From NCBI GenBank assembly GCA_963827605.1, contig CAWHBK010000003.1, positions 682,001-746,000 on the forward strand: a stretch of DNA of 64,000 nucleotides. The letters are read 5' to 3'. The notes under the pieces are model-generated. The model was not told the DNA's origin. It did not search any database and worked only from the letters and a program-made list of their open reading frames with translations. The DNA is from DSYU01 sp963827605 (GTDB taxonomy: Bacteria > Chloroflexota > Anaerolineae > Anaerolineales > Anaerolineaceae). The position numbers and the translations under genes are program-made. Below are positions 17,173 to 25,828 of the stretch, in pieces. The number at the start of each line of letters is the position of its first letter. Position 1 is the stretch's first letter.

Positions 17173-17757
17173 CTATAGCCCTTCCAGCTCGGCCAATATT
17201 TCGCGTAGAACCGCATCCTGCACGCCGGCGCCGGCGCTGGCGAAGAATTCGGTCATGTTTGCAAAGCCCTGCTGCTGGTAGACGCGGGCCTGGAAAGCCA
17301 TTTCCAGCCGGTCGATTTGTTTGACGAAGCGCGCTTCTGGGGTGCTGGCGGTTTCATACTCTTCCCACAGGGCCAGATATTCTTCTCCCCTGGGCAGCTT
17401 GGCGACCACCTGCCAAAGACTCGCGCGTTCGCGGCGATGCTTTTCCTCCACCGGCACTCCGTCACCGGGGACCAGGTCGCCAGTGTAGATTTCGCCCAGG
17501 TCGTGGACCAAGGCTATGCGAATGACTTTATCGCGATCGAGGTGGGGAAAATGCGCGTCGGCGATCCACCAGGCGAGCAATGCCATCCCGAAAACGTGCT
17601 CGGCAACAGTTTCACAGCGCTCAGGGGGGATGCCGCGCCGCAGCCAGCCCTGGCGGTACACCTGCTTAAGATGGTCAAGCTCAAAATAGGCTGCAACCAG
17701 GGAGGAAAGATTCCGCCCGCCAAAGGCTGCCAGGGGCAGATCAGCTTTTGTCTTCAC
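17173..17757 (-). CDS. HD-domain phosphohydrolase (YfbR/HDDC2-like)
   Basis: This is a 194-aa HD-superfamily protein with the order TVAEHVFGMALLAWW (first His), VIRIALVHDLGEIYTGD (His-Asp pair) and a later KQIDRLEMAFQA (Asp). The pattern matches 5'-deoxynucleotidase YfbR and human HDDC2, which dephosphorylate nucleoside monophosphates with divalent metal. There is no ATG: the best start is the GTG at 17757, which overlaps the 3' end of the upstream gene by 17 bp, implying translational coupling. It converges on the sigma factor gene with only 6 bp between stops. Confidence 0.8.
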   Translation of the reverse strand: MKTKADLPLAAFGGRNLSSLVAAYFELDHLKQVYRQGWLRRGIPPERCETVAEHVFGMALLAWWIADAHFPHLDRDKVIRIALVHDLGEIYTGDLVPGDGVPVEEKHRRERASLWQVVAKLPRGEEYLALWEEYETASTPEARFVKQIDRLEMAFQARVYQQQGFANMTEFFASAGAGVQDAVLREILAELEGL

Positions 17758-18709
17758 TTTTCTTGTGCTTGCGCGTGTTGCGCGAAACCCTGAACATGGC
17801 CAGCATCGAGCGGCGCATGGGGATACAGCGGTGCTCAGCCTGCGCCAAAAGTAAGGCCATAGCCTCTTTTTTTCCAAACGCGCTCCACACCCCGGGCCCG
17901 GGGATTACCAGCCGCCGGTTTTCGCTCCCCAGCACAATCACCGCGCCCAACAGGTCGATCTCGATCCAGCGCACCTCATCCCATGAAATCGCCCAGCGGC
18001 CAAACACGGTATAGCGGCAAACCTGCTGCGGACCGACTTCGGTTATACCCCAACTGGACAGCACACCCAGGCTTAACCCTACCAGGCAAAGCTGGACCAG
18101 CGCCAGAACCAATTGATTTTCCTGAACAGCCTGGATGACGCCAAACATAAAGAAGGATATCCCCGACCAGCCAATTACCTGCACCAACCAGTGGTCGGTG
18201 ACCTGCCGAGGGCCGGGATCATCCAGGGTAGTTTTGCGGGTGGATAACCAATCCTGGTAGTCCGGCAGGCGTAGAAGCGCGTTCTCTTCCAGGGCCTCCG
18301 GCGGCACCGTCACGCACACGCGGTCCCAGACTGCTTCTTCATCAAAGAAACGCAAAGGGATGACCAGCGTACCATCCCGAGTGCCCAGGCATAAGAAGCG
18401 CCTGCGGCGGTTTTCGTGCAGCCAGGTGGCCTTTAATTCCGTCCAATAGACCCGGAAATACCGCCCGTTCAGGCTGCCCTCGATCGAAGTCGCATCCAGA
18501 GAGATCCAATTGCGCAGCATGGGCAGCAGATAATCGAAGGCGACCACCAGGCAAAGAATCGCCAAACCTAAAATAGCAGTGATGGGACTGAGCGCGGCAG
18601 TATTCGCAGCGGTAATGGTCAGCAGCACAAAAAAGCACAGCGGCAGCAGCAGCTGGCCTAACCAGGCTTCTGTCGTGGCGCGGTATGTGCGCGGCTCAGC
18701 CATTTTCAT
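17741..18709 (-). CDS. Membrane protein with two PH-like domains
   Basis: The 322-aa protein has an N-terminal pair of hydrophobic helices (LGQLLLPLCFFVLLTITAAN, ITAILGLAILCLVVAFDYLL), a soluble strand-rich region (ISLDATSIEGSLNGRYFRVY, WLHENRRRRFLCLGTRDGTL), a second helix pair (VIGWSGISFFMFGVIQAVQ, LVLALVQLCLVGLSLGVLS) and a second similar soluble region (ITEVGPQQVCRYTVFGRWAI, then WDEVRWIEIDLLGAVIVLGS). The TM-pair plus PH-like repeat resembles bacterial PH (YdbS-type) membrane proteins. The ATG at 18709 has GGGAGG upstream at a long spacing. The function is unknown. It is coupled to the HD hydrolase gene. Confidence 0.65.
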   Translation of the reverse strand: MKMAEPRTYRATTEAWLGQLLLPLCFFVLLTITAANTAALSPITAILGLAILCLVVAFDYLLPMLRNWISLDATSIEGSLNGRYFRVYWTELKATWLHENRRRRFLCLGTRDGTLVIPLRFFDEEAVWDRVCVTVPPEALEENALLRLPDYQDWLSTRKTTLDDPGPRQVTDHWLVQVIGWSGISFFMFGVIQAVQENQLVLALVQLCLVGLSLGVLSSWGITEVGPQQVCRYTVFGRWAISWDEVRWIEIDLLGAVIVLGSENRRLVIPGPGVWSAFGKKEAMALLLAQAEHRCIPMRRSMLAMFRVSRNTRKHKKSEDKS

Positions 18710-18768
18710 ACGGCAACGACCTCCCAAGATCTATCTGGATAACATGCCCCATTTTATCACACCGCCAT

Positions 18769-19725
18769 TTATCCTTGCTCCAGCAGGCTCCGGCGCTCCG
18801 CTTCCAATGCTTGCATGTGCTTGTCCGTTTGGACATGATTTTTTTTCAAACGAGCCAGCAGGTCGCTAACCTGGCGCTGCACACCGCGGGCAGCTTCCAG
18901 CAAATCATTGATCCGGGACTGCACCAGCAAATCGATCAGGAGATTATCCATAAAGATATCGGCAAAGGCGGACAACCCACCCGTCTCAAACTGCAAGCCC
19001 TCCAACCCGCTTACATCCGCCAATTCGCGCTCAAAACGCTGCAGCAGCGGCTGCACTTCCTGTACCGCCGCGTGGGCTTCGTCCAGCTTGGAATGTTTGA
19101 CCGCGCTAACAATCATCCCGCCGCCGAACAGGTCGAGGGTGCCCCAATTACCGGCGCTTTCCAACAATGCGACCGCACTGTCCAGACCTGCCTGGGCTTG
19201 CTCGCCAGCCTGGATTGCTTCGCGCAGCTCACGATCCGCGGAACGCAGCCCGGCTAAATCCGTACTTAAATTGAGCAAGCGGCGCGCGGTGGGACTGTTA
19301 TCCGCAGACACTTGGCGCTCTTTCTCAGCCAGCAGCGCCTCATAGCGGGCCTGCAGCACAGGCGCGTCCCCCAACCGGTCCAGCCGTTCGCGAAGATCGG
19401 CCATATCGCGCTCCAGGGCGGTTACCCGGCGCTGGCAAGAATCGTACTTGAGCCTGGCCGCCAGCAATTCCTGCCGCTCCTGATCCAGGCGCGTTTCCTT
19501 GCTGCCGAGGACCGCGTAGAACAGCCCAACCAGGCCGGCGCCCTCCAGGCGCTGCACATCCTGGTCTTCCTTGCGCAGGATTTCCGAAAGGCGCTGCAAG
19601 GTCTGGCGTTCATCGAGCAGGCTGCGTTCCGCGCGGTCCAGCTCGCGCGATAAGCGGCTGCGCTCGGCAATGAACTCGCGGATCTCAAGAAGTTCGTTAT
19701 TCAATTCGGTGCTGTTCAAGGCCAT
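18769..19725 (-). CDS. Coiled-coil protein of unknown function
   Basis: The 318-aa product is mostly charged alpha helix with heptad character (residues about 1-60, 75-150, 160-200 and 285-318), broken by hydrophobic glycine stretches (LVGLFYAVLGSKE; GNWGTLDLFGGGMIVSAVKHSKLDEAH). The latter resembles the GG-rich central part of uncharacterised bacterial coiled-coil proteins often found near membrane PH proteins. No signal peptide or clear TM segment. It may act as a scaffold in the cytoplasm. TGGAG lies just before the ATG. It probably belongs to an operon with the two genes that follow on the reverse strand. Confidence 0.7.
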   Translation of the reverse strand: MALNSTELNNELLEIREFIAERSRLSRELDRAERSLLDERQTLQRLSEILRKEDQDVQRLEGAGLVGLFYAVLGSKETRLDQERQELLAARLKYDSCQRRVTALERDMADLRERLDRLGDAPVLQARYEALLAEKERQVSADNSPTARRLLNLSTDLAGLRSADRELREAIQAGEQAQAGLDSAVALLESAGNWGTLDLFGGGMIVSAVKHSKLDEAHAAVQEVQPLLQRFERELADVSGLEGLQFETGGLSAFADIFMDNLLIDLLVQSRINDLLEAARGVQRQVSDLLARLKKNHVQTDKHMQALEAERRSLLEQG

Positions 19726-19925
19726 TTCTCCAGTGGTTAAACCGTACCACGCCGGGAAATGTTACGCAAGCAGAGAATCTCTGGAGTCCCAGGGCCTTCA
19801 CAAAGTCGAAAGCCCTGACCCGCGAAGGAAGAACCATCCCCTTGTTCCCCTTCCTGCGCTTCGCCCGGAAAAGTGCAAGTGACCTTATGAAAACCGTGAT
19901 GTCGATAGCCGCACGATAGGAGCGG

Positions 19926-21368
19926 TCACTTGGCGGAGAAGGCCAACCACCGGTTTGCAAACACCGGCTCGTTTGCAGTCTGAGAGCCGGGCAAGCCTTC
20001 GACCAGAACCCACTCGGCGCCGTCGCCGAGACGGCGGGCGCGCACTTGCATCGGCGAAGCGCCATTCGGACTGGTCAGCACGCGGGCGTACAGCAGGTTT
20101 TGCCCATCTGCGGTCCAGTGCGGCCACGTGTCGACGGCACCAGGCGGGGAGGAAACCAGGGACTGCACCTGGCCATTCCGCGGGTCGAGCAGGTAAATAC
20201 CCGCGGTGGGAAAACTCTTACGCGCTTCGGGCGAAGTCAAAGCGTCGATCTGATTAACGGCGAAGGCCAATCTACCGTCCGGGTTCCAGGCCAGGTTCGT
20301 GGGCAGCAGTCCTTCGGGCAGCGGGTATTGTAGCTGGCCGGTTTTCAGGTCCAGCAGCGCCAGGCGCGGGGTAATGACCCCGGTTTCACTGGATTCGAGG
20401 AATGCGAGGCGCGCGGGCCGGGTTGGGTCCCAGGCATAGTATTGCGCGGGGGAATCGCTCAAGGGCAGCCGGGCGGGATAGGTTTGGATGGCAGCGCTGT
20501 TCGAATCAATCGTAATTACCTGACCGCCCTGGGTCATGGCCTGGTTACCGGCAAAATAGGATTGGGCGAGCAGCGTTTGGGCGCCCGGCACCCAGCCAAG
20601 CAAGGCGTAGAGAATATCGCCAGGGTCGGAGTCGAGTGGCAGGCTCTTTTCCCCCTGGGCTGTTTTGACGTGCAGCAGCCAATGCAAATCCGCGGTCTGT
20701 TCGAGAAAGGCCTGGTCTCCGTTTTCGGCATGCACGGCGCCATCCTTACTCAGCGCGGCATCCGGCTGCCAGGAGAGGGGCGTTTGGCTGGTCACATGTT
20801 CCAATGATTTCCCGCCCGCTGAGAGAACCTCGTAGCGATGATCGCCCAGCGAGAGAAGCAAGCGCGGCTCGCCAGGCCCGGCCGGTGACCAGGCCAGTCC
20901 ATCTGGCGATAACCCAGGCGGTAGGGGAACCTGCCAGCCCTGTCCATTCTCCAGATCCAGCGCCACCAGGCGGGCGGGCGCGGTATCCATGTAGGCCAGG
21001 CGGGCTTTCAGCGGAATGGCGTCCGGGGCGCAGCCTACCAGACCAGGCGTGCGGGCACAGTCCTGGAAGGGCACGGCGGTAAGCTGGATGGATGGGCTGG
21101 CAGCGACCAGGGGTTGCGGGATGGGATAAGCAGTTCCGACCAGCGCCGCCTCGGTTTGGGACACAGGATAGGGAGCATCCGATGGGAATGGGTAGGTCGG
21201 GGCAGCCGCAGGATAAGCAGTCGTTGCTGGAACCAGCGTGCGCACCGCGGTGGGAAGGACGCGCAGAGCTGTTATGGTGCGGAGGGGTGATTTTGTATTC
21301 ACTGTCGGGGAAGAGCAGCCAACCAACAGGGCCGCGGACAGCAGGAAGCCAAGAAATTTCTGTTTCAT
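19926..21368 (-). CDS. TolB-like beta-propeller lipoprotein
   Basis: This is a 480-aa lipoprotein precursor (MKQKFLGFLLSAALLVGC, lipobox Cys18) with a Pro/Tyr-rich linker (residues 35-95). The body has repeated blades of TolB/WD style: LDLENGQGWQVPLPPGLSPD, ALLDLKTGQLQYPLPEGLLP, LAWNPDGRLAFAVNQID and WPHWTADGQNLLYARVL. Such domains usually mediate protein-protein contacts at the cell surface. The frame is open upstream to 21470, but the ATG at 21368 is fixed by the signal peptide. The C-terminal blades resemble those of the Ser/Thr kinase at 51877. Function unknown. Confidence 0.78.
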   Translation of the reverse strand: MKQKFLGFLLSAALLVGCSSPTVNTKSPLRTITALRVLPTAVRTLVPATTAYPAAAPTYPFPSDAPYPVSQTEAALVGTAYPIPQPLVAASPSIQLTAVPFQDCARTPGLVGCAPDAIPLKARLAYMDTAPARLVALDLENGQGWQVPLPPGLSPDGLAWSPAGPGEPRLLLSLGDHRYEVLSAGGKSLEHVTSQTPLSWQPDAALSKDGAVHAENGDQAFLEQTADLHWLLHVKTAQGEKSLPLDSDPGDILYALLGWVPGAQTLLAQSYFAGNQAMTQGGQVITIDSNSAAIQTYPARLPLSDSPAQYYAWDPTRPARLAFLESSETGVITPRLALLDLKTGQLQYPLPEGLLPTNLAWNPDGRLAFAVNQIDALTSPEARKSFPTAGIYLLDPRNGQVQSLVSSPPGAVDTWPHWTADGQNLLYARVLTSPNGASPMQVRARRLGDGAEWVLVEGLPGSQTANEPVFANRWLAFSAK

Positions 21369-21444
21369 TAAAATAATTCTACCGCGAAAATAAGGCAAAA
21401 ATCGGGAGCGTTTGTAAAAGGCGCGTCGAGAGCTGGGAGCCAAT

Positions 21445-21479
21445 CCGCGGGACAAAAGTCCGCGGGACAAGTAGTCCCG
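21445..21479. repeat. GGGAC/GTCCC hairpin repeat
   Basis: Two related units, CCGCGGGAC-AAAA-GTCCGCGG and CGGGAC-AAGTA-GTCCCG, lie back to back in the gap between the TolB-like lipoprotein and the TSUP exporter. The AGTAGTC core and GAC/GTC arms echo the hairpins at 3901-3916 and 59601-59617, and part of the sequence (GCGGGAC, then TAGCAGGA) recurs near 23670. No T-tract. Confidence 0.6.
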
Positions 21480-21616
21480 GTGCTAGCAGGACGTTAAAAA
21501 GCCTGGTTTCACCAGGTTGTGGAAGCATAGAGGTCCAATTACAGCAATGCAATTGGAGCCCAGTAAATCGTTGGTTACCGGTTTCAGGGCTTCCAAACTG
21601 CGAAGCCCGCAGGCGA

Positions 21617-22378
21617 TTAGCGGATGAAGTAAATGATTGCTACCAGCAGGCCGATGGTGACGACCACCCAGCGCAGTACCACTGGTTTAATCCGCCCGGC
21701 CAGCCGCCCGCCCAGCGCGCCGCCGGCCAGCGCGAAGACCATCATCAACAGCGCCACAGGCCAGACCACCTTCCCGGAAAAGACGAAGAAGATGGCCGCG
21801 GCCAGGTTGGTGCTAAAGGAGATAGCCTGCTTGAGAGCGTTGAGGCGGGTAAGGTTGTCGTTGAGGATCAGCCCCAGGGTGGCGAGCACGATCACGCTGA
21901 GCCCGGCGCCAAAATAACCGCCGTAGACGGCCGCCAGCGCCACCGGCAGCGCTCCTACCGCCGCCAGGCTGGCTTCGGAGCGTTCTTTTCCGGCGCGTTT
22001 GAGCATCCAGGCACGCAGCGGATCAGAGACGGCCAGCAGCAGGGAGGCCAGCAGAATGAGGAAGGGCACCAGGTCGCGGAACAGACGCTCGCCGGTATTG
22101 AGCAGCAGGATACCGCCCACAACCCCACCGATCACGGCGGCGGGGATGTAAAAGATGAGCCGCGTGCGCTGCCCGCGCAGGTCCTTGAGCTGGGCGAAGG
22201 TAGCCCCCAGGTAGCCGGGCACCAGCGCCACGGTATTGGTGACGTTGGCCACCACCGCCGGGATGCCTACCGCGGTGAGCACGGGGAAAGAAATCAGGGT
22301 TCCGCCGCCGGCCAGCGCGTTGACAAAGCCGGCCGCGGCAGCGGCTAAACAGACGAAAACATAGCTGTACCAGTCCAA
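21617..22378 (-). CDS. TSUP family membrane permease (TauE/SafE-like)
   Basis: The 253-aa protein has about eight hydrophobic segments. It opens with AAAAAGFVNALAGGGTLISFPVLTAVGI, the signature N-terminal repeat of sulfite/organosulfonate exporters of the TauE/SafE group, and a second internal repeat (AAVYGGYFGAGLSVIVLATLGL). Such proteins move sulfite, sulfoacetate or related anions through the inner membrane. The start is TTG at 22378 with AGAGGG 7 nt upstream; the motif position supports it. No sulfur-metabolism genes are nearby, so the substrate is open. Confidence 0.87.
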   Translation of the reverse strand: MDWYSYVFVCLAAAAAGFVNALAGGGTLISFPVLTAVGIPAVVANVTNTVALVPGYLGATFAQLKDLRGQRTRLIFYIPAAVIGGVVGGILLLNTGERLFRDLVPFLILLASLLLAVSDPLRAWMLKRAGKERSEASLAAVGALPVALAAVYGGYFGAGLSVIVLATLGLILNDNLTRLNALKQAISFSTNLAAAIFFVFSGKVVWPVALLMMVFALAGGALGGRLAGRIKPVVLRWVVVTIGLLVAIIYFIR

Positions 22379-22533
22379 TATTGCCCTCTTTGCTGCGTAG
22401 ATTTTAGCTGTCGCCGGGAGATCGTAGTAACGACTGAGGGGAATTATACCGCCGGAACCATTCGAGCATGGACGGTGTATATAGGTTAAATGTGAACGCA
22501 GTTCGGCGCATGTCGCAAATATCGGAGGTTGAA

Positions 22534-23046
22534 ATGCTTCGCTGCTTCATTTTCTTACTACTGGCGAGTTTTCTTCTGACGGGGTGCGTGGGTACTGGCG
22601 TACCGATAACCGGAGCATCCCTGGTTACCCCAAGCGCTGCAGCGGTGGAAAGCAGCCCAATGGATGATTGCCCAATGACGGAAGCGGTCTGGGCCAAGCC
22701 GCCAGAGGATGCCGCGGTGCTGAATGCGCCTGAATATGGCTACTATTTTGTGAATGAGGACCGCTCCATTTGGGCGTCCGCAGGGTGGACAGGGCAGGCT
22801 GGCTATGCACTGCATGCGGGTGAAGATGGTAATAAGGAGGGTTGGTTTCGGCCAGAGGGAGCCAAGCTAGAGATCACCGGGCGGCGCATCGACGGCCAGG
22901 CAGCACCGCTTGAGGCCGATGTTCCTTGCTGCTACCCGACTCGATTTCAAGCCACGGGCCTGTATTTTCCCACACCCGGATGCTGGGAAGTGACCGCAAA
23001 GGCGGCAGACCGGGCGCTGACGTTTGTGGTCGCGGTTGAACCTTGA
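22534..23046 (+). CDS. Lipoprotein of unknown function
   Basis: This is a 170-aa lipoprotein precursor (MLRCFIFLLLASFLLTGC, Cys18). The mature domain has paired aromatic strands (YGYYFVNEDRSIWASAGW), a central GRRIDGQAAPLEADVPCCYPTRFQATGLYFPTPGCWEV block and ends in FVVAVEP. The final block, F-P-x-P-G-C-W-E-V-T, looks like an Ig-like fold end seen in many uncharacterised bacterial lipoproteins. CGGAGG lies before the ATG at 22534; the frame is open upstream to 22468 but the signal peptide fixes the start. It stands alone between reverse-strand genes. Confidence 0.75.
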   Translation: MLRCFIFLLLASFLLTGCVGTGVPITGASLVTPSAAAVESSPMDDCPMTEAVWAKPPEDAAVLNAPEYGYYFVNEDRSIWASAGWTGQAGYALHAGEDGNKEGWFRPEGAKLEITGRRIDGQAAPLEADVPCCYPTRFQATGLYFPTPGCWEVTAKAADRALTFVVAVEP

Positions 23047-23078
23047 TGGAGAATACAATACGCGCTGAGCAGCTCACG

Positions 23079-23543
23079 CTAGTGGGAACGGCTTTGGGGA
23101 TTTCGCCGGGCTGCTTCAATCGCCTGGGCAAGCGCAGCCGGCTCATCGGTGCCAATGCGGACCAGGCGGCCATTGTCCAGGGTGATCTCCACGCCGTCCA
23201 GACCAGAGACGTTGTAGATCATGCCATTGTGGATGAAATGGATGCCCAGCCCCATCCAGGGGGAATTGCGCACTTCGCGCACCGCGGTAATGCGATCGAG
23301 CGGGAATGTACGGCCCAGGCTGTTCAAACCAAAATGAAGCCGTACCTTTTCCGGATCGACTTTCACGGTCAGAGAGCCGAATATGACGGCAGTGAGCAGC
23401 ATGAACGCTAAAATCAACAGCAGAGGGATAAACGAACCCGGCTCGCCGGTCAGTGCTACCGCGAAAACTAATCCAACGACTGGGAACAACATGATCACCA
23501 GCATTGCCATTCCATACTGCCTGTGTTCATAGAGCGGTTGCAT
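23079..23543 (-). CDS. Small membrane protein with PH-like domain
   Basis: The 154-aa protein has two N-terminal hydrophobic helices (MAMLVIMLFPVVGLVFAVAL, FIPLLLILAFMLLTAVIFGS) and a soluble C-terminal part with the pattern LTVKVDPEKVRLHFGLNSLG, then DRITAVREVRNSPWMGLG and LDNGRLVRIGTDEP. That order matches single-copy bacterial PH-like membrane proteins. AGGAGA precedes the ATG at 23543; the longer frame to 23627 adds a non-conserved stretch. Related in design to 17741-18709. No function known. Confidence 0.7.
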   Translation of the reverse strand: MQPLYEHRQYGMAMLVIMLFPVVGLVFAVALTGEPGSFIPLLLILAFMLLTAVIFGSLTVKVDPEKVRLHFGLNSLGRTFPLDRITAVREVRNSPWMGLGIHFIHNGMIYNVSGLDGVEITLDNGRLVRIGTDEPAALAQAIEAARRNPQSRSH

Positions 23544-23707
23544 GGGAGATTCTCCTGTAATCAAATATGATAATCGGAGATGGATCTGATGAACCACAGA
23601 GAATTTGCGGATTTGTTCAAGGGTCATTTTTCATAATCCGACTACGCGGACTGGCATAACAGAGCACCCGCGGGACTAGCAGGAGCATTACCCCGAGCCA
23701 GCCTTCA

Positions 23708-24739
23708 TTACGAATCGATGGCAGCTAAGAATTCCTGGAGCCAGGCGGGAACGATGTAGGTGAAGTCTGCGCGCAGTGGGGCCGCCAGGGAGGAAACGAA
23801 TTCGCTCCAGGTGATGGCGCGGCTGACCATGCCCACCCGCCAGGCCAGGTTGAATATTTCGATGAGCCGGTCCGGGGATTCGTAGCGCTGCCAGGGGCGC
23901 AGGTAGATATCGCGCAGGCGGTTCAACTCGGGGGGCATGCGGTCGGGCGCCGCGGTGGCCTCATCGGGGAACCCGGAGCGCCAGCCCACGCTGCGGAGGC
24001 AAAGCATGATCGAAAAGAAGGGGTGCGCCAGGCAGCTTTCGCCCCAGTCCGAAAAGACGAAACGGTATTTACCGGGTTGGCCCGAGACGAAAATATTACC
24101 GTCATGAAAATCATCGTGGTGCAGGGTTTGGGGTACCGCGCAGGTTTGAAGCTGCCGGCACATTTCCTGGTAACGCGGGAGGACGGCCAACAGCCGGTGG
24201 TGCTGCTCAGGGGAGAGACCATCGGCCTGACCAATGCGCAATATCTCCGGATCGGATAACAGGTTCTCAAACAAGCCGGGCAAGCGATGCAGGCGGCGGT
24301 CGAGGGCGCCCATGGGCAAGAATTGTTCCGCGTGATCCGAAACCGCGATTTGCAGGTTGGCAAAAAGCACCAGGGCCGGTTCGAGGATGCTCAAATCAGC
24401 GGGTGATTTCAGGTATGTACGCAGCATTGGACCGGCGTCGCGCATGAGCATCCAGCCGCGTTCCAGGTCCACCGCAACCAGGTCGGGCAGATTTTCCGGC
24501 TGGATTCCGCGCAGGAAAATGGTCAGGCGAGGTTCAGTAGTTGGCTCGCAGGCTTTGAAGAAGAGCGGCCCGGCGCCGGTGGGGCAGCGCATCACCGTTG
24601 ACCAGATGCGCGCGTGGATCTGTTCGATGGGACCGGTGAGGGTGACGCCGGCAGCCGCCAGGGACTGCTTGATCCAGGCGTGGGCCTGAGCGATCCATTC
24701 GGGTTGGGTCCAGAGAAGGTTGGGGGCGGATTGGGACAT
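23708..24739 (-). CDS. Aminoglycoside phosphotransferase-fold kinase
   Basis: The 343-aa protein shows the kinase-like fold of the APH/choline kinase group: FKACEPTTEP in the N-lobe, the catalytic loop LHHDDFHDGNIFV (His-x-Asp...Asn) and the metal-binding FSDWGESCLAHPFF. These proteins phosphorylate hydroxyls on small molecules such as antibiotics, choline, homoserine or sugars. The N-lobe motif ERGWMLMRDAGPMLR is typical of uncharacterised environmental members. It is transcribed away from a 338-bp regulatory gap. A distant second member of the same fold is at 45442-46404. Substrate unknown. Confidence 0.85.
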   Translation of the reverse strand: MSQSAPNLLWTQPEWIAQAHAWIKQSLAAAGVTLTGPIEQIHARIWSTVMRCPTGAGPLFFKACEPTTEPRLTIFLRGIQPENLPDLVAVDLERGWMLMRDAGPMLRTYLKSPADLSILEPALVLFANLQIAVSDHAEQFLPMGALDRRLHRLPGLFENLLSDPEILRIGQADGLSPEQHHRLLAVLPRYQEMCRQLQTCAVPQTLHHDDFHDGNIFVSGQPGKYRFVFSDWGESCLAHPFFSIMLCLRSVGWRSGFPDEATAAPDRMPPELNRLRDIYLRPWQRYESPDRLIEIFNLAWRVGMVSRAITWSEFVSSLAAPLRADFTYIVPAWLQEFLAAIDS

Positions 24740-24965
24740 GGGCTGTCTCGCCTTGCTATTATGGCTGCTTGCGGGAAGAGATGCGGCGAACCCTGTTGAA
24801 GTGAGGCCTATGGCGAGGTAATGATCAGCTCCTACTCACTGAACATCTCGCTAACCGCATTTCAGATAATATCGGCACAGCTTGAAACCAAAGTCTTTAC
24901 ACTTGGATCTATTTTAGCCTAAATAATCGCTTCATTTCCTACTCCGGTACTTCTACAGTTCTACC

Positions 24966-25039
24966 AATTAGTCCTGTACTAATTTTCCATACTTCTTCCG
25001 CATCAGCACTGTTTTTTAAAGCAGGACTCCTGATAAAAT
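24966..25039 (+). promoter_or_regulatory. Operator-like palindrome and extended -10 before the zinc-ribbon gene
   Basis: The 338-bp gap 24740-25077 is AT-richer than its surroundings. It contains the perfect inverted repeat AATTAGT-CCTGT-ACTAATT (24966-24984) and, 50 bp later, TG-A-TAAAAT (25031-25039), an extended -10. Together they suggest a regulated promoter for the gene at 25078. Nothing else was recognised in the gap apart from a weak -10 for the reverse-strand phosphotransferase near 24757. Confidence 0.5.
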
Positions 25040-25077
25040 TAGCGCTTGCTGTAGTTAGCGAAAAGGATGGTCAGCAT

Positions 25078-25755
25078 ATGACAATGCATAGCGGAATACC
25101 GAGTTGGGCCCCAAAGGTTTCCAAAGCAAAGATCCAGCGCCTCTACACCTCAGACGCTAATGGCATCCTGGACGAGGAATTGATCGATGAGGTTGGATGG
25201 GAGCTCTGGTCGAGATGCGATAGCATTTTAACAGTCACAGCCGCCCATTACGGGCGGGTGACCTGCCCAACTTGCGGCACAGTCATTGAACATCCCTCAG
25301 CGAGTGCGGAAACTGCCGGGGAACGCTCTACACCATGGCGTGAGGAAGATACCATTCAATGCGGGAGCTGCGGTTGGCAGCTGCCATGGACAGCGTACCA
25401 CCAGACTTACCGCGGCAAACAACTGTTCGGCGCTAACGCTGTCGAGGTCTTCGAGGCATATCACAAGGCATTTCCACAGACTTCTGCGTCCAACGCAAAA
25501 ATGCTGCTCATCGACCAGCTGATCCATGCCTTTCATTTTGGCCTGACTGAGTTCGGCCGCCCGGTCGGCGCTAACCTGATTGAAGGTTCGTTGAAAGAGG
25601 TGATCCTCTTTCTAAATGCGTTGACAAACGGCCCGGCGAGCGCAACCGGGATTGGCAGTTCACAAGACACCTGGCGCCGCAACATAGAGAGCGTCTCCTG
25701 GGCGCGTCCGTTCCTCAAGTCTAACGAGGACGGAGATATAAAACCGTCGGACTGA
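25078..25755 (+). CDS. Zinc-ribbon protein of unknown function
   Basis: The 225-aa protein has two CxxC pairs, CPTC (about residue 63) and CGSC (about residue 99), which could form one zinc ribbon, followed by WQLPWTAYHQTYRGKQLFG and a helical C-terminal domain (LLIDQLIHAFHFGL, then RPVGANLIEGSLKEVILFLN). The conserved His/Asp/Glu pattern (DQLIHAFHF; NLIEG) suggests a second, possibly metal-binding or nucleic-acid-handling domain. AAGGATGG lies before the ATG. It stands alone behind an operator-like palindrome in an AT-richer region, compatible with transfer. I do not recognise the family. Confidence 0.7.
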   Translation: MTMHSGIPSWAPKVSKAKIQRLYTSDANGILDEELIDEVGWELWSRCDSILTVTAAHYGRVTCPTCGTVIEHPSASAETAGERSTPWREEDTIQCGSCGWQLPWTAYHQTYRGKQLFGANAVEVFEAYHKAFPQTSASNAKMLLIDQLIHAFHFGLTEFGRPVGANLIEGSLKEVILFLNALTNGPASATGIGSSQDTWRRNIESVSWARPFLKSNEDGDIKPSD

Positions 25756-25828
25756 AATTTTCTCCGGGGAATCGCCGCTTATTCTTCTTTTTTATCCCTT
25801 CCACACATCTTGCAGCTTCTTCGGATCC

